From: Meandrina meandrites
Taxonomy: Eukaryota; Cnidaria; Anthozoa; Scleractinia; Meandrinidae
Direction: 5' to 3'
Length of the DNA stretch: 64,000 nt
Assembly (NCBI GenBank): GCA_963693305.1
Contig: OY855913.1
Coordinates: forward strand, 18,239,288 to 18,303,287
This document shows positions 12,701 through 22,914 of the stretch, piece after piece. The translations under genes and the position numbers were made by a program. Within the stretch, counting starts at the first letter, position 1, and every line of letters starts with the position of its first letter. Below the pieces are notes generated by a model. That model did no database searches and was not told where the DNA came from. It saw only the letters and a program-made list of their open reading frames with translations.

Positions 12701-14020
12701 TTTCTTGAAACTCTTTGGAATTTCTTCTTTGAACCCCTGAAAAATCCAAAAGAAATTTTGAATTAGCACGGACACATACTTCCAACAACCGTTACTCAAA
12801 GTCGAACATTACCATTTTATCCACGATTTCTCAAGCCAATATTTGCTTCCCTTTGAGGAAAATGTAATTTAAGACACAAATGTCACTTCCGGATTCTTTC
12901 ATCGAAAAATGCATGTAGATTTCACGTTTCGTTTCCCAGAAATTATAAAATAAACAAGCAGCTGTTAGAAGAACGTTTTCAGCGGCTTCATACTTGAAAA
13001 TGAGGATTTATATTTTCTTGCACGGTAAAACACTACAACGAATTCCAGTCACTAGCGAATAAAAGATCTCTTGTCAAGTTTGCCGTACTGAAACGCAAAT
13101 CTAGGTGCATTTTTGACCCCACATGTCGCAACGACTGTAAACATTTTTCTTGGCCATCAAAGGCACAGCGTGGCACAGCCGATTGAAAATTTACGGCTGT
13201 GGCTGTGGTAATCGCAGCGGAATTTCCCTCATTACGTCATCTAAAATTCCTGCATTAAATAAACTCAATCTCTTGAATGGTAGCAAATACATTCATTTTC
13301 GCTTAGTGGTGAAAAGTATTCGGAAAATTAAAGAAGTCTAAAACCGATTTAGCTTGGAAACGTATGTGGTTCAATCATAGAAGTATAAACAGTTCGGAAA
13401 ATTCACATTGCGTGAATGTCGTATTGGTCTTCATTTAAAAATAGCTTGCATGCCAAAACAAGTCCCTGAGTCAAACCACTTTTTTGCTTGCGTTGATTTT
13501 TTAAGGCTCCAGATGACATGGGTAATGTATTAAATTTACCACTTGAAAGTAGCGAAACACGTCTTCTCTTGCGTATGCACTTCCCGAAGTGCTACTAGAC
13601 TCAGCTAGCCCTACCACTTTGAAATGGTCTCCGCGGTCCCTGCACTTAGATAAGGACACAAAAATATGTAATTTACACAAAACAGAGAGCAGAGTATTCT
13701 TAAAATCGTAAACATGTGATGATGTAATAGCTCCTGGCGAGTAAACATCAAAAGCTGCTATCTCAATAAGTCGTCCGAGTGCCCCTGGATCGATTTACCG
13801 ACAAAGAAAAGTGCGGGGTATATTATGAACTGACCGGCGGGCCCTGGGCCTGCCTCACAGTTAATAACAAAAATCAGGTTTCCTGATCGAGATACTTACT
13901 TACAGAAGACAGTATTATGAATTTTAAAGCTCTGGAAGAGATCCTTTCGTTACAATTGCATGTTTTTATTTCTTACTTGGTTGCAGGAGTACATACAGTT
14001 ATTGTAAATGACAAGGTTGA
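9711..14020. other. Gene-free region with dispersed repeat remnants
   Basis: No exon can be supported. Points seen: a palindromic CACGTG E-box close to a TGACGTCA CRE at 10398-10421, with a weaker second copy at 10690-10720. A 10.99-11.38 kb segment resembles 31.83-32.07 kb in inverted orientation (shared phrases gtaaccactgcgt, caattggccg). The rest is AT-rich with short unconserved open frames. Confidence 0.4.
11820..12160 (-). mobile_element. Possible 3' remnant of a non-LTR retrotransposon
   Basis: A comparatively GC-rich island with the phrases cctgggcttgggactggcag and actggctgtgagctg. From memory these resemble the 3' part of LINE-like repeats in cnidarian genomes. No intact reverse transcriptase domain is visible and I could not run a library search, so confidence is low. 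Confidence 0.25.
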
Positions 14021-14025
14021 TTACT

Positions 14026-14352
14026 CTAGCTACTTAATCGTCCTCTTCTATTATTTTTGAGGTGAAAGTCTGCGTTATATTGGGACCCGTATAAGGCGAG
14101 CAATGGGTTGAGCTGGTGGGGACGACGATGCCGGTGAACTCGATGGTGGTGTGTTGGTGGTGTCAGTTTTGGCGTTAGCGGTGTCGGTTTTGGCCTTGTT
14201 GGTTTTGGTTTTGGTGTTGGCGGTGTCGGTTTTGGCGTAGGCGGTGTCGATTGTCGCGTTGGTGGTTTAGATTTATGCGTGTGTGGTGTGCGTGATTTAT
14301 GCGTGTGTGGTGTATGTGATTTATGCGTGTGTGGTGTGTAAGATTTATGCGT
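14026..14352 (-). pseudogene. Decayed Pro/Thr-rich last exon of the D8C/WSC secreted-protein family
   Basis: On the minus strand an open frame ends at a TAG at 14028-14026. It encodes short Pro/Thr repeats: four near copies of THKS-x-TPH followed by TPPTPKPTPPTPKPKPTRPK. The sequence after it, including a tract read on the plus strand as agtacatacagttattgt and an AATAAA-type signal near 13965, is homologous to the 3' ends of genes B (18.3 kb) and D (33.7 kb). No signal-peptide, 14-residue or D8C exon was found upstream on this strand, and no phase-1 acceptor is evident. It is best read as the surviving 3' end of a third paralogue. The tail after the Pro/Thr block is basic and unlike the other copies. 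Confidence 0.5.
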
Positions 14353-16786
14353 GTTTATTATATGGCTACAATAGTACGCGCGCTCTGATTGGCTGATGAG
14401 CGGGCAAGATTATAATTAAATTATAATTATAATTAAATACTAGCAAGCTAGCCCTTGATCTTCTCCAAGACTGCAGCCATCTTGACACAAACCGCTCTGA
14501 AGCCATCTCTCTAAAACGTTTTATTTGCTTTTCAATTTGAAAAATGGTTCAAATGGTTCAGCCGGGCGATGGAATAGGAAAAATTTTATTAGTGGGGATG
14601 GCCTAAACTGAAATAATACCAGTCAAAGATGAAAGAGATAATTGCCTAAGGCCGACTGGGGTCTATCCATTTCATGAGTTCGAGTTCCAGTTAGAATTTC
14701 GAGTTCGAGTTAAAATATCGAGTTTGAGCTGCTTGCGGTTAGTTCCACTCCTATTTGCTTGCGGTTAGCTTTCATTTGTTGATAAAGGCGACACTATGCG
14801 TGACCAACTGGTGGTAGCATAATTTGAGAAAACTAGCATAATTTTTTCGAATCTTTCTTGACAGACTCGTTGAAAAACACACGTTGTTGTTTGATGTTTT
14901 GGTCAGCCCGAGGACACGAGAACCGGAAGTCCCATTGTAACAAAGTCGGTCCTAGGCAAGGCTAAAAAATGGCGTCATCCATGCCTGCTGAGTCGAGCAA
15001 AAATTTGCAGCTATCTCAGAGAAATACGGGTCAGAACCAGCCACAATTGCCAGAGACCGTTCGCATTTTTGGGCTTGTTAGCCCTGTTTTTCAAAGAGCA
15101 CGATTGAAAAAAGTAGTTTAATTTGGAAAAACAAGCAGTGCTTCTAGCATAGTATGCTACTTTTACCAGCACAATCTATAAATGTCGAGTCGACAGCTGC
15201 GTAACATGACTGATTTTTTCAGCTAAAGTTAAGGAAACTCAATTTGGCTTTAGAAGCTATTTTTTTGTATAAATGAGTGGATAAAGGGGCTATGAGACTT
15301 TTTAAGCAGTCTCTTAGAATTTAGTTTGGTACAATAGCTTTCTTTCATAATATATTAAGCATAATGTAGAATATGCGAGTTGACTTCATTATAATTATAA
15401 TGATGAATGCGTGAAATATATGTCTACAGGTCTTAAGTGTAATCCGTATAAAGCGTTGGTGCAGATTGAGGCGAATTGAGTGTTCAGTTTTGGTGTAAGG
15501 TTTCTTGTTTCTGATGAAGAGCATTCACCTTGGTTAAGCAGTCAAGCTTTCCACTGCATTTCTCCAGAATGGAAAATTCGTTGCGCAGAATTTCAAAAAG
15601 AACATGTTGTTGTTGTGTTAGTCTTGTAGGTTCTTTAATTAATGCCCAACTTCTGTATTTCATTTTTATTCTGGTTAGTCAGTGAGGTAACGGGCCCTTC
15701 GAGTTTACTACGAAGAGAAGAAATTGACCTTCAATTTATCTGGAAGTGCGAAATCAATTTTATTATTATGAGCACTTACAAATCGGCCTCCTTCGAAGGC
15801 TGACAATGGCCTTCATTTACAAGCTATTTTTTTAAATTGGGGCCTAATTGCTAACTCTACCCTACACAGCCGGAAAGTATAGTACTTTATCTGCGAAAAT
15901 GCAAAATCCCATGTACGTTTTCAGAAATTTCAAAAGTTATGGCCGTTTGTATCAGTACATGTACGGGTAGCATGTAGGTCCCAATTTTCAAAAAATTAGC
16001 ATTCGATCGATGACGATTTGAAGGGGTCATAATATACTATATTTCTCAATTCCAGATAAATCGAGGGAAAGCTTATTGATACAAAATTTGTTGGTATTCG
16101 TCGCGAATGAAATATTTTGCGGAGGCTCGAAAAATGCCCATTTTGTAATTTTTCAGACGTTGTGCGGACCCGGAAGGGGCAAAGTATTTTATGGCGCTAA
16201 CACGGCCAGAAAATAACTTTAAATCCAACCAAATCAGTTTTAGCTCTCCGTAAAAGTAATTTTTACGCGAATTTGCAAATGGGTGTCTTTTACAGAGACA
16301 GCCTCTAAATCTCTTCTTTTTTTTTGTCAAGCATTTTACCGGTTCGGAATCCGAAATTCTCGGATTGGATTGGCTAATCGTTTTGTGAGCGATTGTAGTG
16401 ATTTTGCTATGCTGTATTTGAGGAATATTTATTACTTCAGTTGCTTCTTATTAATTGCTTCTTAAGTTTTTTTCATAAATCTTTTATCTGGTTGTTATAG
16501 ATGATAAACCTTATATATGACAAGCCTTTCTGAGAGTACAATTGATTGTAGCGAAGATACTTTTCGTTTATGCATAGCTGAAACAAATCATTCTTAAATG
16601 CATGTTTTATCTTTGTGCGATTGATTAACTCGACATTGAATGCGTGCAAACAAAGATTATGCGAAACACCTTTTCTAGCTTTCTTTACCAAAGAAATAAA
16701 TGAAGTAAAAAAACGAAAAAAAATGTTATTGCTCTCGTAGGTGTGTCCGTATAGGAAAAACTGAGCCCTTGGTCTTGAATATGACC
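14353..16786. other. Gene-free region
   Basis: Starts with short inverted tracts of tataattaaattata. A cluster of cgagtt/gagttcgagtt phrases lies at 14.68-14.73 kb, with two ttgcggttagt phrases just after it. No exon with good splice sites and no domain could be supported. Confidence 0.35.
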
Positions 16787-17612
16787 CTCGGCCAGTCTAC
16801 GGCAGCCTGCGTCACAAACGGTGTAAACCGCTTGTGTTTTCCGTCTACGCAACGGCTCCCAAAAGTGTGTTTTGATATCCGGCAAGTTTGCAAGAATCTA
16901 TATACTCATTTCTGATTGGCTAGTTATATTTTACTTTCGAACGCTTTTTGTGATTCAACAAAATCTTGCGACAGTCGTCACCGGCAAGATACGCAAGCCA
17001 AGCAATGCTAAAAATAAATAATTTGTTCTGTGTCTAATTCGCCTATCGCCTGTCTTTTTATAGAAAAGGGAATCGATGGAATGCAAGTACATAATAATCG
17101 GTTATCGTGACCGCTGGTGCATTCCACTCGTTAGAATGAAAAATGATCTTCCATAGGCGATCACAACGGCGATATCACAACTACGACACTGGAACCACGA
17201 CGTTTTTCAAATAGAATGTCCGCTGCGATCGGAATTAGAAGGTACTGGCCATGGAAAATCAAATATTTTCCGTAGCCGATGAATACATTGTGACCAATTC
17301 ATGTTTTTCGTTTAGGTAGAAGATGCAAACTGCTATCTTTTTCAGCCTCGAACGCTCTTTGCCAACTTTCTTCAGGAATCTCGGCTCCGCCCTTTTTTGT
17401 TTCATGGGAAAAACAAAGAAACCCTGTCTGCGTGACCACACGCGTAAGAAAGAAATGCGAGACTAGCCAATCAGAAATGAATGCACACTCCATATACTTT
17501 AAAACCTTGTAAATCCGAAAAAGCGTTTGGAGGCCGTTGAGCAGACGGACTATATCGAGGATTTTTTGACGTCCGACTGCAACGGAGGCAAGTCTACGGC
17601 GTCTGGCCGTGA
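16787..17612. mobile_element. Foldback/TIR element with ~170-bp inverted arms
   Basis: The left arm (about 16787-16950) and the right arm (about 17435-17612) are imperfect inverted repeats. The ends read ggccagtctacggc and, reverse-complemented, ggccagacgccgtagac. The arms share tttctgattggctag at their inner side. The roughly 490-bp centre has no recognisable coding. Exact borders and any TSD are not resolved. Confidence 0.55.
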
Positions 17613-18312
17613 TTAAGAAACAGTTTAATCAGCTTAAAAAGGATGATACATGTTATTAAAAACAATTTGAAACTGATCTAAAAATCTGAACGTTCAAATC
17701 ATGTTATAAGAAACTAAATTTTCGACAGCCCTCTGTTGCATTCGTCAGAGATTGTTTCAACTTTTAGATTATTATATCAGTTTCAAAACGTTTTTAGTAA
17801 CATGATTAACACTGATCGCCCAAATATCAGGCAGATACATAATGCTGCCATTTTTTTGCACGGTTTAACATGAAGGTCTTGAAATTCCCGAGTAATGTGT
17901 TCACTCATATCAGTTTAGTTTAAGGGGACAGTAAAATCACATCGCACTTACGCTCATGTTTCAGATTTGGTCATTTTAATAGTGCTTCCCAAGCCGGTTT
18001 TCCTTTCGAAAACAGATGATGCGGGTGAAGCCATAATTATATGCTCGAGTTTAGGCCTGGAAAAAGTCGTAACTGTGCTCTGATTATTAGGGGACATTAG
18101 TGTGGCATCGAATGTTTACGAAAATGACTTAAAGCCGACCTTTCAGTTTTTCTTCACAAGAAATTGCAACTGTCGGAAAACCAAAATTAACAAAAATCGC
18201 GATTTTCAAAGATAGTCCATAAACTTCAAGATTGCATAGCGGCCTTGCTCTAACCAAAAGAGAGCATTCACAGTTTAAAAGCAGTAGAAGATATTATTTT
18301 GACTGCATGATT
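17613..18312. other. Spacer downstream of gene B
   Basis: No coding feature is visible. The sequence lies 3' of the gene B polyadenylation signal. Confidence 0.4.
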
Positions 18313-18318
18313 TTTATT
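18313..18318 (-). promoter_or_regulatory. Polyadenylation signal of gene B
   Basis: AATAAA on the minus strand, about 60 bp past the stop codon of the proline-rich exon. The same signal stands at the matching place in gene D (33690-33695) and in the 14-kb remnant, which supports the assigned 3' ends. Confidence 0.6.
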
Positions 18319-18374
18319 TCCTGCTCAGTTGAAGAATTACATACAGTGATTGTAAACGACAAGACTTGTTACTT

Positions 18375-19423
18375 TTATTGTGGTTGTGGCGGTTGTCTCG
18401 ATGGTGGCAGCGGTGGAGGCTTTGTCGATGGTGGTGGCGGTGGCGGCTTTGTCGATGGCGGTGGCAGTGGCGGTTGTGCCGATCGTAATTGTAGTTGCAG
18501 CGGTTGTGCCGGTGGCGGTGGCGGTTGTCTCGATGGTGGCGGCGGTGGCGGTTTTGTCGATGGTGGTGGCGGTGGCGGCTTTGTCGATGGTGGTGGCGGT
18601 GGCGGCTGTGTCGATGGCGGTGGCGGTTGTGCCGATCGTAATTGTAGTTGTAGCGGTTGTGCCGGTGGTGGCGGTGGCGGTTGTCTCGATGGTGGCGGCG
18701 GTGGCGGCTTTGTCGATGGTGGTGGCGGTGGCGGCTGTGTCGATGGCGGTGGCGGTGGCGGTTGTGCCGATCGTAATTGTAGTTGCAGCGGTTGTGCCGG
18801 TGGCGGTGGCGGTTGTCTCGATGGTGGCGGCGGTGGTGGTTTTGTCGATGGTGGTGGCGGTGGCGGCTTTGTCGATGGTGGTGGCGGTGGCGGCTGTGTC
18901 GATGGCGGTGGCGGTTGTGCCGATCGTAATTGTAGTTGTAGCGGTTGTGCCGGTGGTGGCGGTGGCGGTTGTCTCGATGGTGGCGGCGGTGGCGGTTTTG
19001 TCGATGGTGGTGGCGGTGGCGGCTTTGTCGATGGTGGTGGCGGTGGCGGCTGTGTCGATGGCGGTGGCGGTTGTGCCGATCGTAATTGTAGTTGTAGCGG
19101 TTGTGCCGGTGGTGGCGGTGGCGGTTGTCTCGATGGTGGCGGCGGTGGCGGTTTTGTCGATGGTGGTGGCGGTGGCGGCTGTGTCGATGGCGGTGGCGGT
19201 TGTGCCGATCGTAATTGTAGTTGTAGCGGTTGTGCCGGTGGTGGCGGTGGCGGTTGTCTCGATGGTGGCGGCGGTGGCGGTTTTGTCGATGGTGGTGGCG
19301 GTGGCGGCTGTGTCGATGGCGGTGGCGGTTGTGCCGATCGTAATTGTAGTTGTAGCGGTTGTGCCGGTGGTGGCGGTGGCGGTGGCGGTGGCGGTTGTGC
19401 CAATCGTAATTGTAGTTTTTTGG
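18375..19423 (-). CDS. Gene B last exon: long proline-rich repeat region of a secreted protein
   Basis: The exon begins after acceptor ttcaccccag (19424-19433) in phase 1 and runs 349 codons to a TAA at 18375. Joined to the 14-residue exon and the signal-peptide exon it gives a predicted secreted protein of about 379 residues. After a short start (AKKLQLRLAQ) it consists of proline runs broken by STK, SRQ, STQ and the recurring AQPLQLQLRSAQ. The unit behind this is a minisatellite whose repeats differ in length only by multiples of three. The homologous exon in gene D is short (TPPPSPPPPPQPTVPH), so this one has expanded. The opposite strand is also open (Gly/Cys-rich, 419 codons), but it has no matching exon structure. 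Function unknown; an extracellular matrix, mucus or linker role is only a guess. Confidence 0.6.
18380..19420. repeat. GC-rich higher-order minisatellite
   Basis: Plus-strand unit: tgccgatcgtaattgtag followed by ggtggcggtggcggttgt blocks. The gatcgtaattg anchor recurs at 18481, 18634, 18769, 18922, 19078, 19207 and 19336, giving steps of 153, 135, 153, 156, 129 and 129 bp. All steps are multiples of three. Length differences largely reflect gain or loss of a 27-bp subunit (nine codons). It sharply contrasts with the AT-rich surroundings. Confidence 0.95.
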
Positions 19424-19670
19424 CTGGGGTGAATAAATTCAAAATGTTAAGCACAGCAGCAGCAGAAGCAGAAGCAGAAACCACCATATGACCAGTAGCT
19501 TTATTGGCAATCAATTCTATACACAGATGTGAGTCAGATCTTAAAAGCTAAAGAAGTAAAATTAACTGATGTAAAATTGAAAAGTTCGAGAATAGCTTAG
19601 TCAAGTCAGTCTGAAATTATAATAATTTAAACATGGCACTGACGACGCCAAAGAGTATATTTAGTTTTAC

Positions 19671-19712
19671 CTGCTCTGATTGACCTCAGTGAAAAGTCCG
19701 CGGTTGATGCAT
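19671..19712 (-). CDS. Gene B exon 2: 14-residue phase-1 exon
   Basis: A 42-nt exon with acceptor ttttctcaacag and donor gtaaaac, phase 1 at both ends. With the preceding exon it encodes DASTADFSLRSIRA. The paralogous exon of gene D (43211-43252) has the same length, phase and splice sites and encodes DGSTAAFIPRIIRE. The shared pattern is D-x-S-T-A-x-F-x3-R-x-I-R-x. It lies directly after the signal peptide and ends in basic residues, so it could be a short propeptide. Conservation of frame and both splice sites in two copies is the main evidence. Confidence 0.65.
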
Positions 19713-20084
19713 CTGTTGAGAAAAGGAGTCCATGAGATTGAAGCTTTAAATGCAAAGTATTAAAATTGTCAGCTGTAAGATTGTGCTTTATATTCTTGTC
19801 GACTTTGAAGTACAAAATTATTGCAACCATTGGAAACCCTTCAAACGATTCGCAAAAATTTCATTCGTTTCTCAAAGACTCTTACAGGTTTATCTTCAAC
19901 CTTCAATATACTTCGGCCAATATACTTCGACAGTTGAAAAATGCATTCCATGCTTCAGCCTTGTTTTGAAACAAAAGAATACCGCAATCGTTACTATGGT
20001 AACCTCTGTTGCTAAGAAACTTGTCAATAATAAAACTATGATTACATGTGGTCATTATGGTATAAAAAGGCAAAGTCTGCAAAC

Positions 20085-20290
20085 GAGCCTTGTGGCCCAT
20101 CAGGCCGGAGCTTATCCCGGTTTCCGTAGCATGAAGCGACTAGTAGTATTTCTACTCCCCCCTGAATGGGATGCTAGTCCATCGCAGGGTTACCCCCAGC
20201 AGTAAATTCGCTGATACCCATTTGTACACCTGGGCGGTGGAGAGAGGCACTATGAGAGTAAAGTGCCTTGCCCAAGAAAACAACGTAGTG
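20085..20290 (-). mobile_element. tRNA-derived SINE, 3' part, minus strand
   Basis: Reverse-oriented copy of the tail of the SINE at 41763-42005. Shared phrases on this strand are ggcccatcaggccggagctt and tatcccggtttccgtagcat. The tRNA-like head is missing here. It lies in gene B's first intron. Confidence 0.7.
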
Positions 20291-20605
20291 CAGTGAGTTC
20301 TTTTTGATTCGTTATTCAGCTTTAGGTCGAAATCGTGAAAGTTGGTTTGGGAGCTGTATCATTTCAATCAGTAAATTCATTTGTCCTAAAAATTTCTTGG
20401 GATAGCTATTAGTTGTTAATTGTGAAGGTTTTTCATTACAAAATGAGTTTGTTTTGCAAACATGCACCTAAATCGCCCTTGTCGATGAAATTCAAAACGA
20501 TGACTACAAAATGTCAACGATATCATTTTCGGTAACACGGTAAAGATATGATATGCTATACGCAGTGAAAACAAGTAAGAGGGAATTGATAAACAATGTT
20601 TTGAC

Positions 20606-20654
20606 CTTGTACAAAGCCAAGAAGGAGCAAAAATACAGCAAACTTCATCGCCAT
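20606..20654 (-). CDS. Gene B exon 1 (coding): signal peptide
   Basis: ATG at 20654 opens MAMKFAVFLLLLGFVQ, a short start, a leucine-rich hydrophobic core and a small polar end, as in a secretory signal peptide. The exon ends in phase 1 at CAAG with donor gtcaaa, weaker than the paralogue's gtaaat. Upstream, ttttctcttccag followed by GATCAAGC just before the ATG looks like a 3' splice site, so a 5' untranslated exon probably lies further up. The gene D copy (45731-45779) encodes MAMMFGVFLLLLGLVQ. The weak donor is one reason for doubting that gene B is expressed. Confidence 0.65.
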
Positions 20655-20662
20655 GCTTGATC

Positions 20663-22914
20663 CTGGAAGAGAAAAGGCAATTAGGTTTTAGTATCATATA
20701 GCAAGTGTTATCTTGAACAATACGAGCTTAGCCGTTAGTTTAGAGCAGATTGCAAGAAACAGGGCTGATAGTTTTTGTAATTTCTCTTCTTTCACATTAC
20801 AAATTCGAGCATGAGAACATAACCACAAATAAGTGTTTTTATTGAAATAACAGGTGGGCAAAATTTGATATGTCAAGCAAACTTCAATAACTGCAGGTCA
20901 TTTTTTCGACTATTTTGCTTGGTTACCGAGGAAAATGGTAAGAATTGGGATGATCGGGGCACTCTCTGACCCACATTTTTGTATACTCTCAAGGGACTGT
21001 TTTAATTTGTCAAGGGAATACTTTTCGCTGTGGGTGATAAAATACGTCATTGGATAGGAATGCGTCAGCACTTCTCGATCTCGAAGTGTTTATATTTTCA
21101 CGCGTCGCTCGTCATTTAGCCTGTCTAGCCTTTTGCAAACTAAAGGTAGGTATTTTTCAAAGATCTGTGCTATTCATCGATTGAATCGCTTAGTTTTACA
21201 TGCTTAAAAGCTGCTGCGAATCTCCATTGTCAGAGGATATTGGCCAATGCTATTTTCTATTGTTATAAGTCTATTGTTTGTCGTCTTCATTGAAAGAAAT
21301 ATTTTTAGCTCGTCACGCAATCTTTTGTTTTGACCACAATTCACGGACTTGATCACGACTTAATGCAGCTTCTCAAGACTTCAGACAGGAAAATGGTAAT
21401 GTACAATATTGCTTCGAACTTAAATGGAATTTTTAGAAGGATCGGTAAGGCCACTTAGTGAAAAATTGACTGCAAAAAGCCGTCGGGCTAAAATTAAACT
21501 TACGCTTTAGCGTGAATAATGCAGGATCTCACGGCTTCAAAAATATGCAGAATTTTGAAGCTTTGATACATTAGTAGCTACATCTTGAAATGAGAATTAA
21601 TCTAAAACAAAACTTCCTTCAAGTTTCTTTCATTTGCCCAGTTTACGTTTGGAATTTTAGGCTTCTAGAAGCGTATTGATTTGAAAAGCACATGGTGACA
21701 TCTGATATGCAGCGTGCAGCCGACTTACCATCGCGTTGTTGTTTATTTGATAATTGTGTTCAGTTTACGACCTTTTACAGGCAAAGATTTACTACAGTAC
21801 TTCGGAAAATGTAAACAAGTATTTTTTTGTTAATAGTTATAGTGATGGATAGCATAAAAAGCAATCTGAGTGTTAATTTTGTGGAAGGAATTCAGTAGTT
21901 TTCCGCTATCTCACGGCACCATGATTCGCAAATTATTATCCCCAATTATCGCTTTTCTGTACCAAGATAATACCACTGGTGGTTAAATAAATGTCAGTGA
22001 CAGTTGTACAGAATGAAAACCTACCTTTCACCAGAGTGTTTTGAACTAGTGTTATATTTTGTAGAAAGAGTTCGTGTTTTTGCGAGTTGTTAAAATGACG
22101 CGCGGAGGTGAAGAAGTTTCTTTTCACCGTCTTCAAGTCTGGTTTCGGATCAATTTATCAAGGTTGATAATTAACAATTCAATTCATGAATTGGCCTTTC
22201 AGCGTGTCTAGTTTTAATAAACATTTACTTCAGAAAGGAATTATTTTTGTCTGAATTTAGTACGCATATGGTATATTTTTCCCACTCGCACGTTTGTGTT
22301 AAATGCCGTAAAAGAGCCAGGAATTTTTTTTTGGGGGGGGGGGAGGGGGGGAGGGGGGGTGGGTGCGCGCTAATAAAAGCCTTCTGGACTGTGAGTCAAT
22401 GGGTTAATGCATCGCAAATCGCTTTCAATACTAACATTTCCCCAACGCATACTCCTTGCGAAATAGTCGAATCTCGAAGAAATCTTTGATTTAACATTCT
22501 AAGGGTGATCATTCGAAAAGGAAATTTTATTTTCCTGTTTTTAAAACAGTTCGCGTCCACACGTATCGGTTTCAAACCGTTTCCACGCACGTCCACGGAT
22601 ATTTTTTATATAAGAGTTGATCGTGAATCATTCTAAATTATCCTTCTCTTCCTCTGAAATCAATGCTTGGTTGACAAAATTGAAGCAGCAAGAACTTTTA
22701 CATATTGGCTTAGCTGAAAACCTCCGAGTTTCTGTTATCTAGTTTAACTCTTTGATTTTCAAGACGATGGTAAAAGAAGCCTCGGTGATGAAGTCCTATT
22801 CTATAATAACAAACTTGAACATTTCATTTGAAAGAAAATATTAACAAGATATGCTCAAAGTCTTATAAATAGGCAGAGTAGCAGTGAAAATTGCAAAGGC
22901 GAAGTAAAGTTGCA
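20663..22914. other. Upstream region of gene B
   Basis: The part from 20663 to about 20930 is homologous to 45790-45826 plus 46520-46840 upstream of gene D. It includes the phrase cttagccgttagtt and acagggctgatag, so it may contain promoter or leader-exon sequence. A guanine-rich run (22333-22363) could form a G-quadruplex. No further exon is supported. Confidence 0.4.
22333..22363 (+). repeat. Poly-G tract, possible G-quadruplex
   Basis: Long runs of G interrupted by single A or T, giving at least four G-tracts in 31 bases. Assembly collapse is possible at such a tract. Confidence 0.7.

Noticed and set aside
18380..19432. Val/Ala-rich 350-codon plus-strand frame
   Set aside because: A third frame of the same minisatellite; hydrophobic composition is a by-product.
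18232..19491. Gly/Cys-rich 419-codon plus-strand frame
   Set aside because: It is antisense to the proline-rich exon, which has matching splice sites, phase and paralogues; the plus frame has none.
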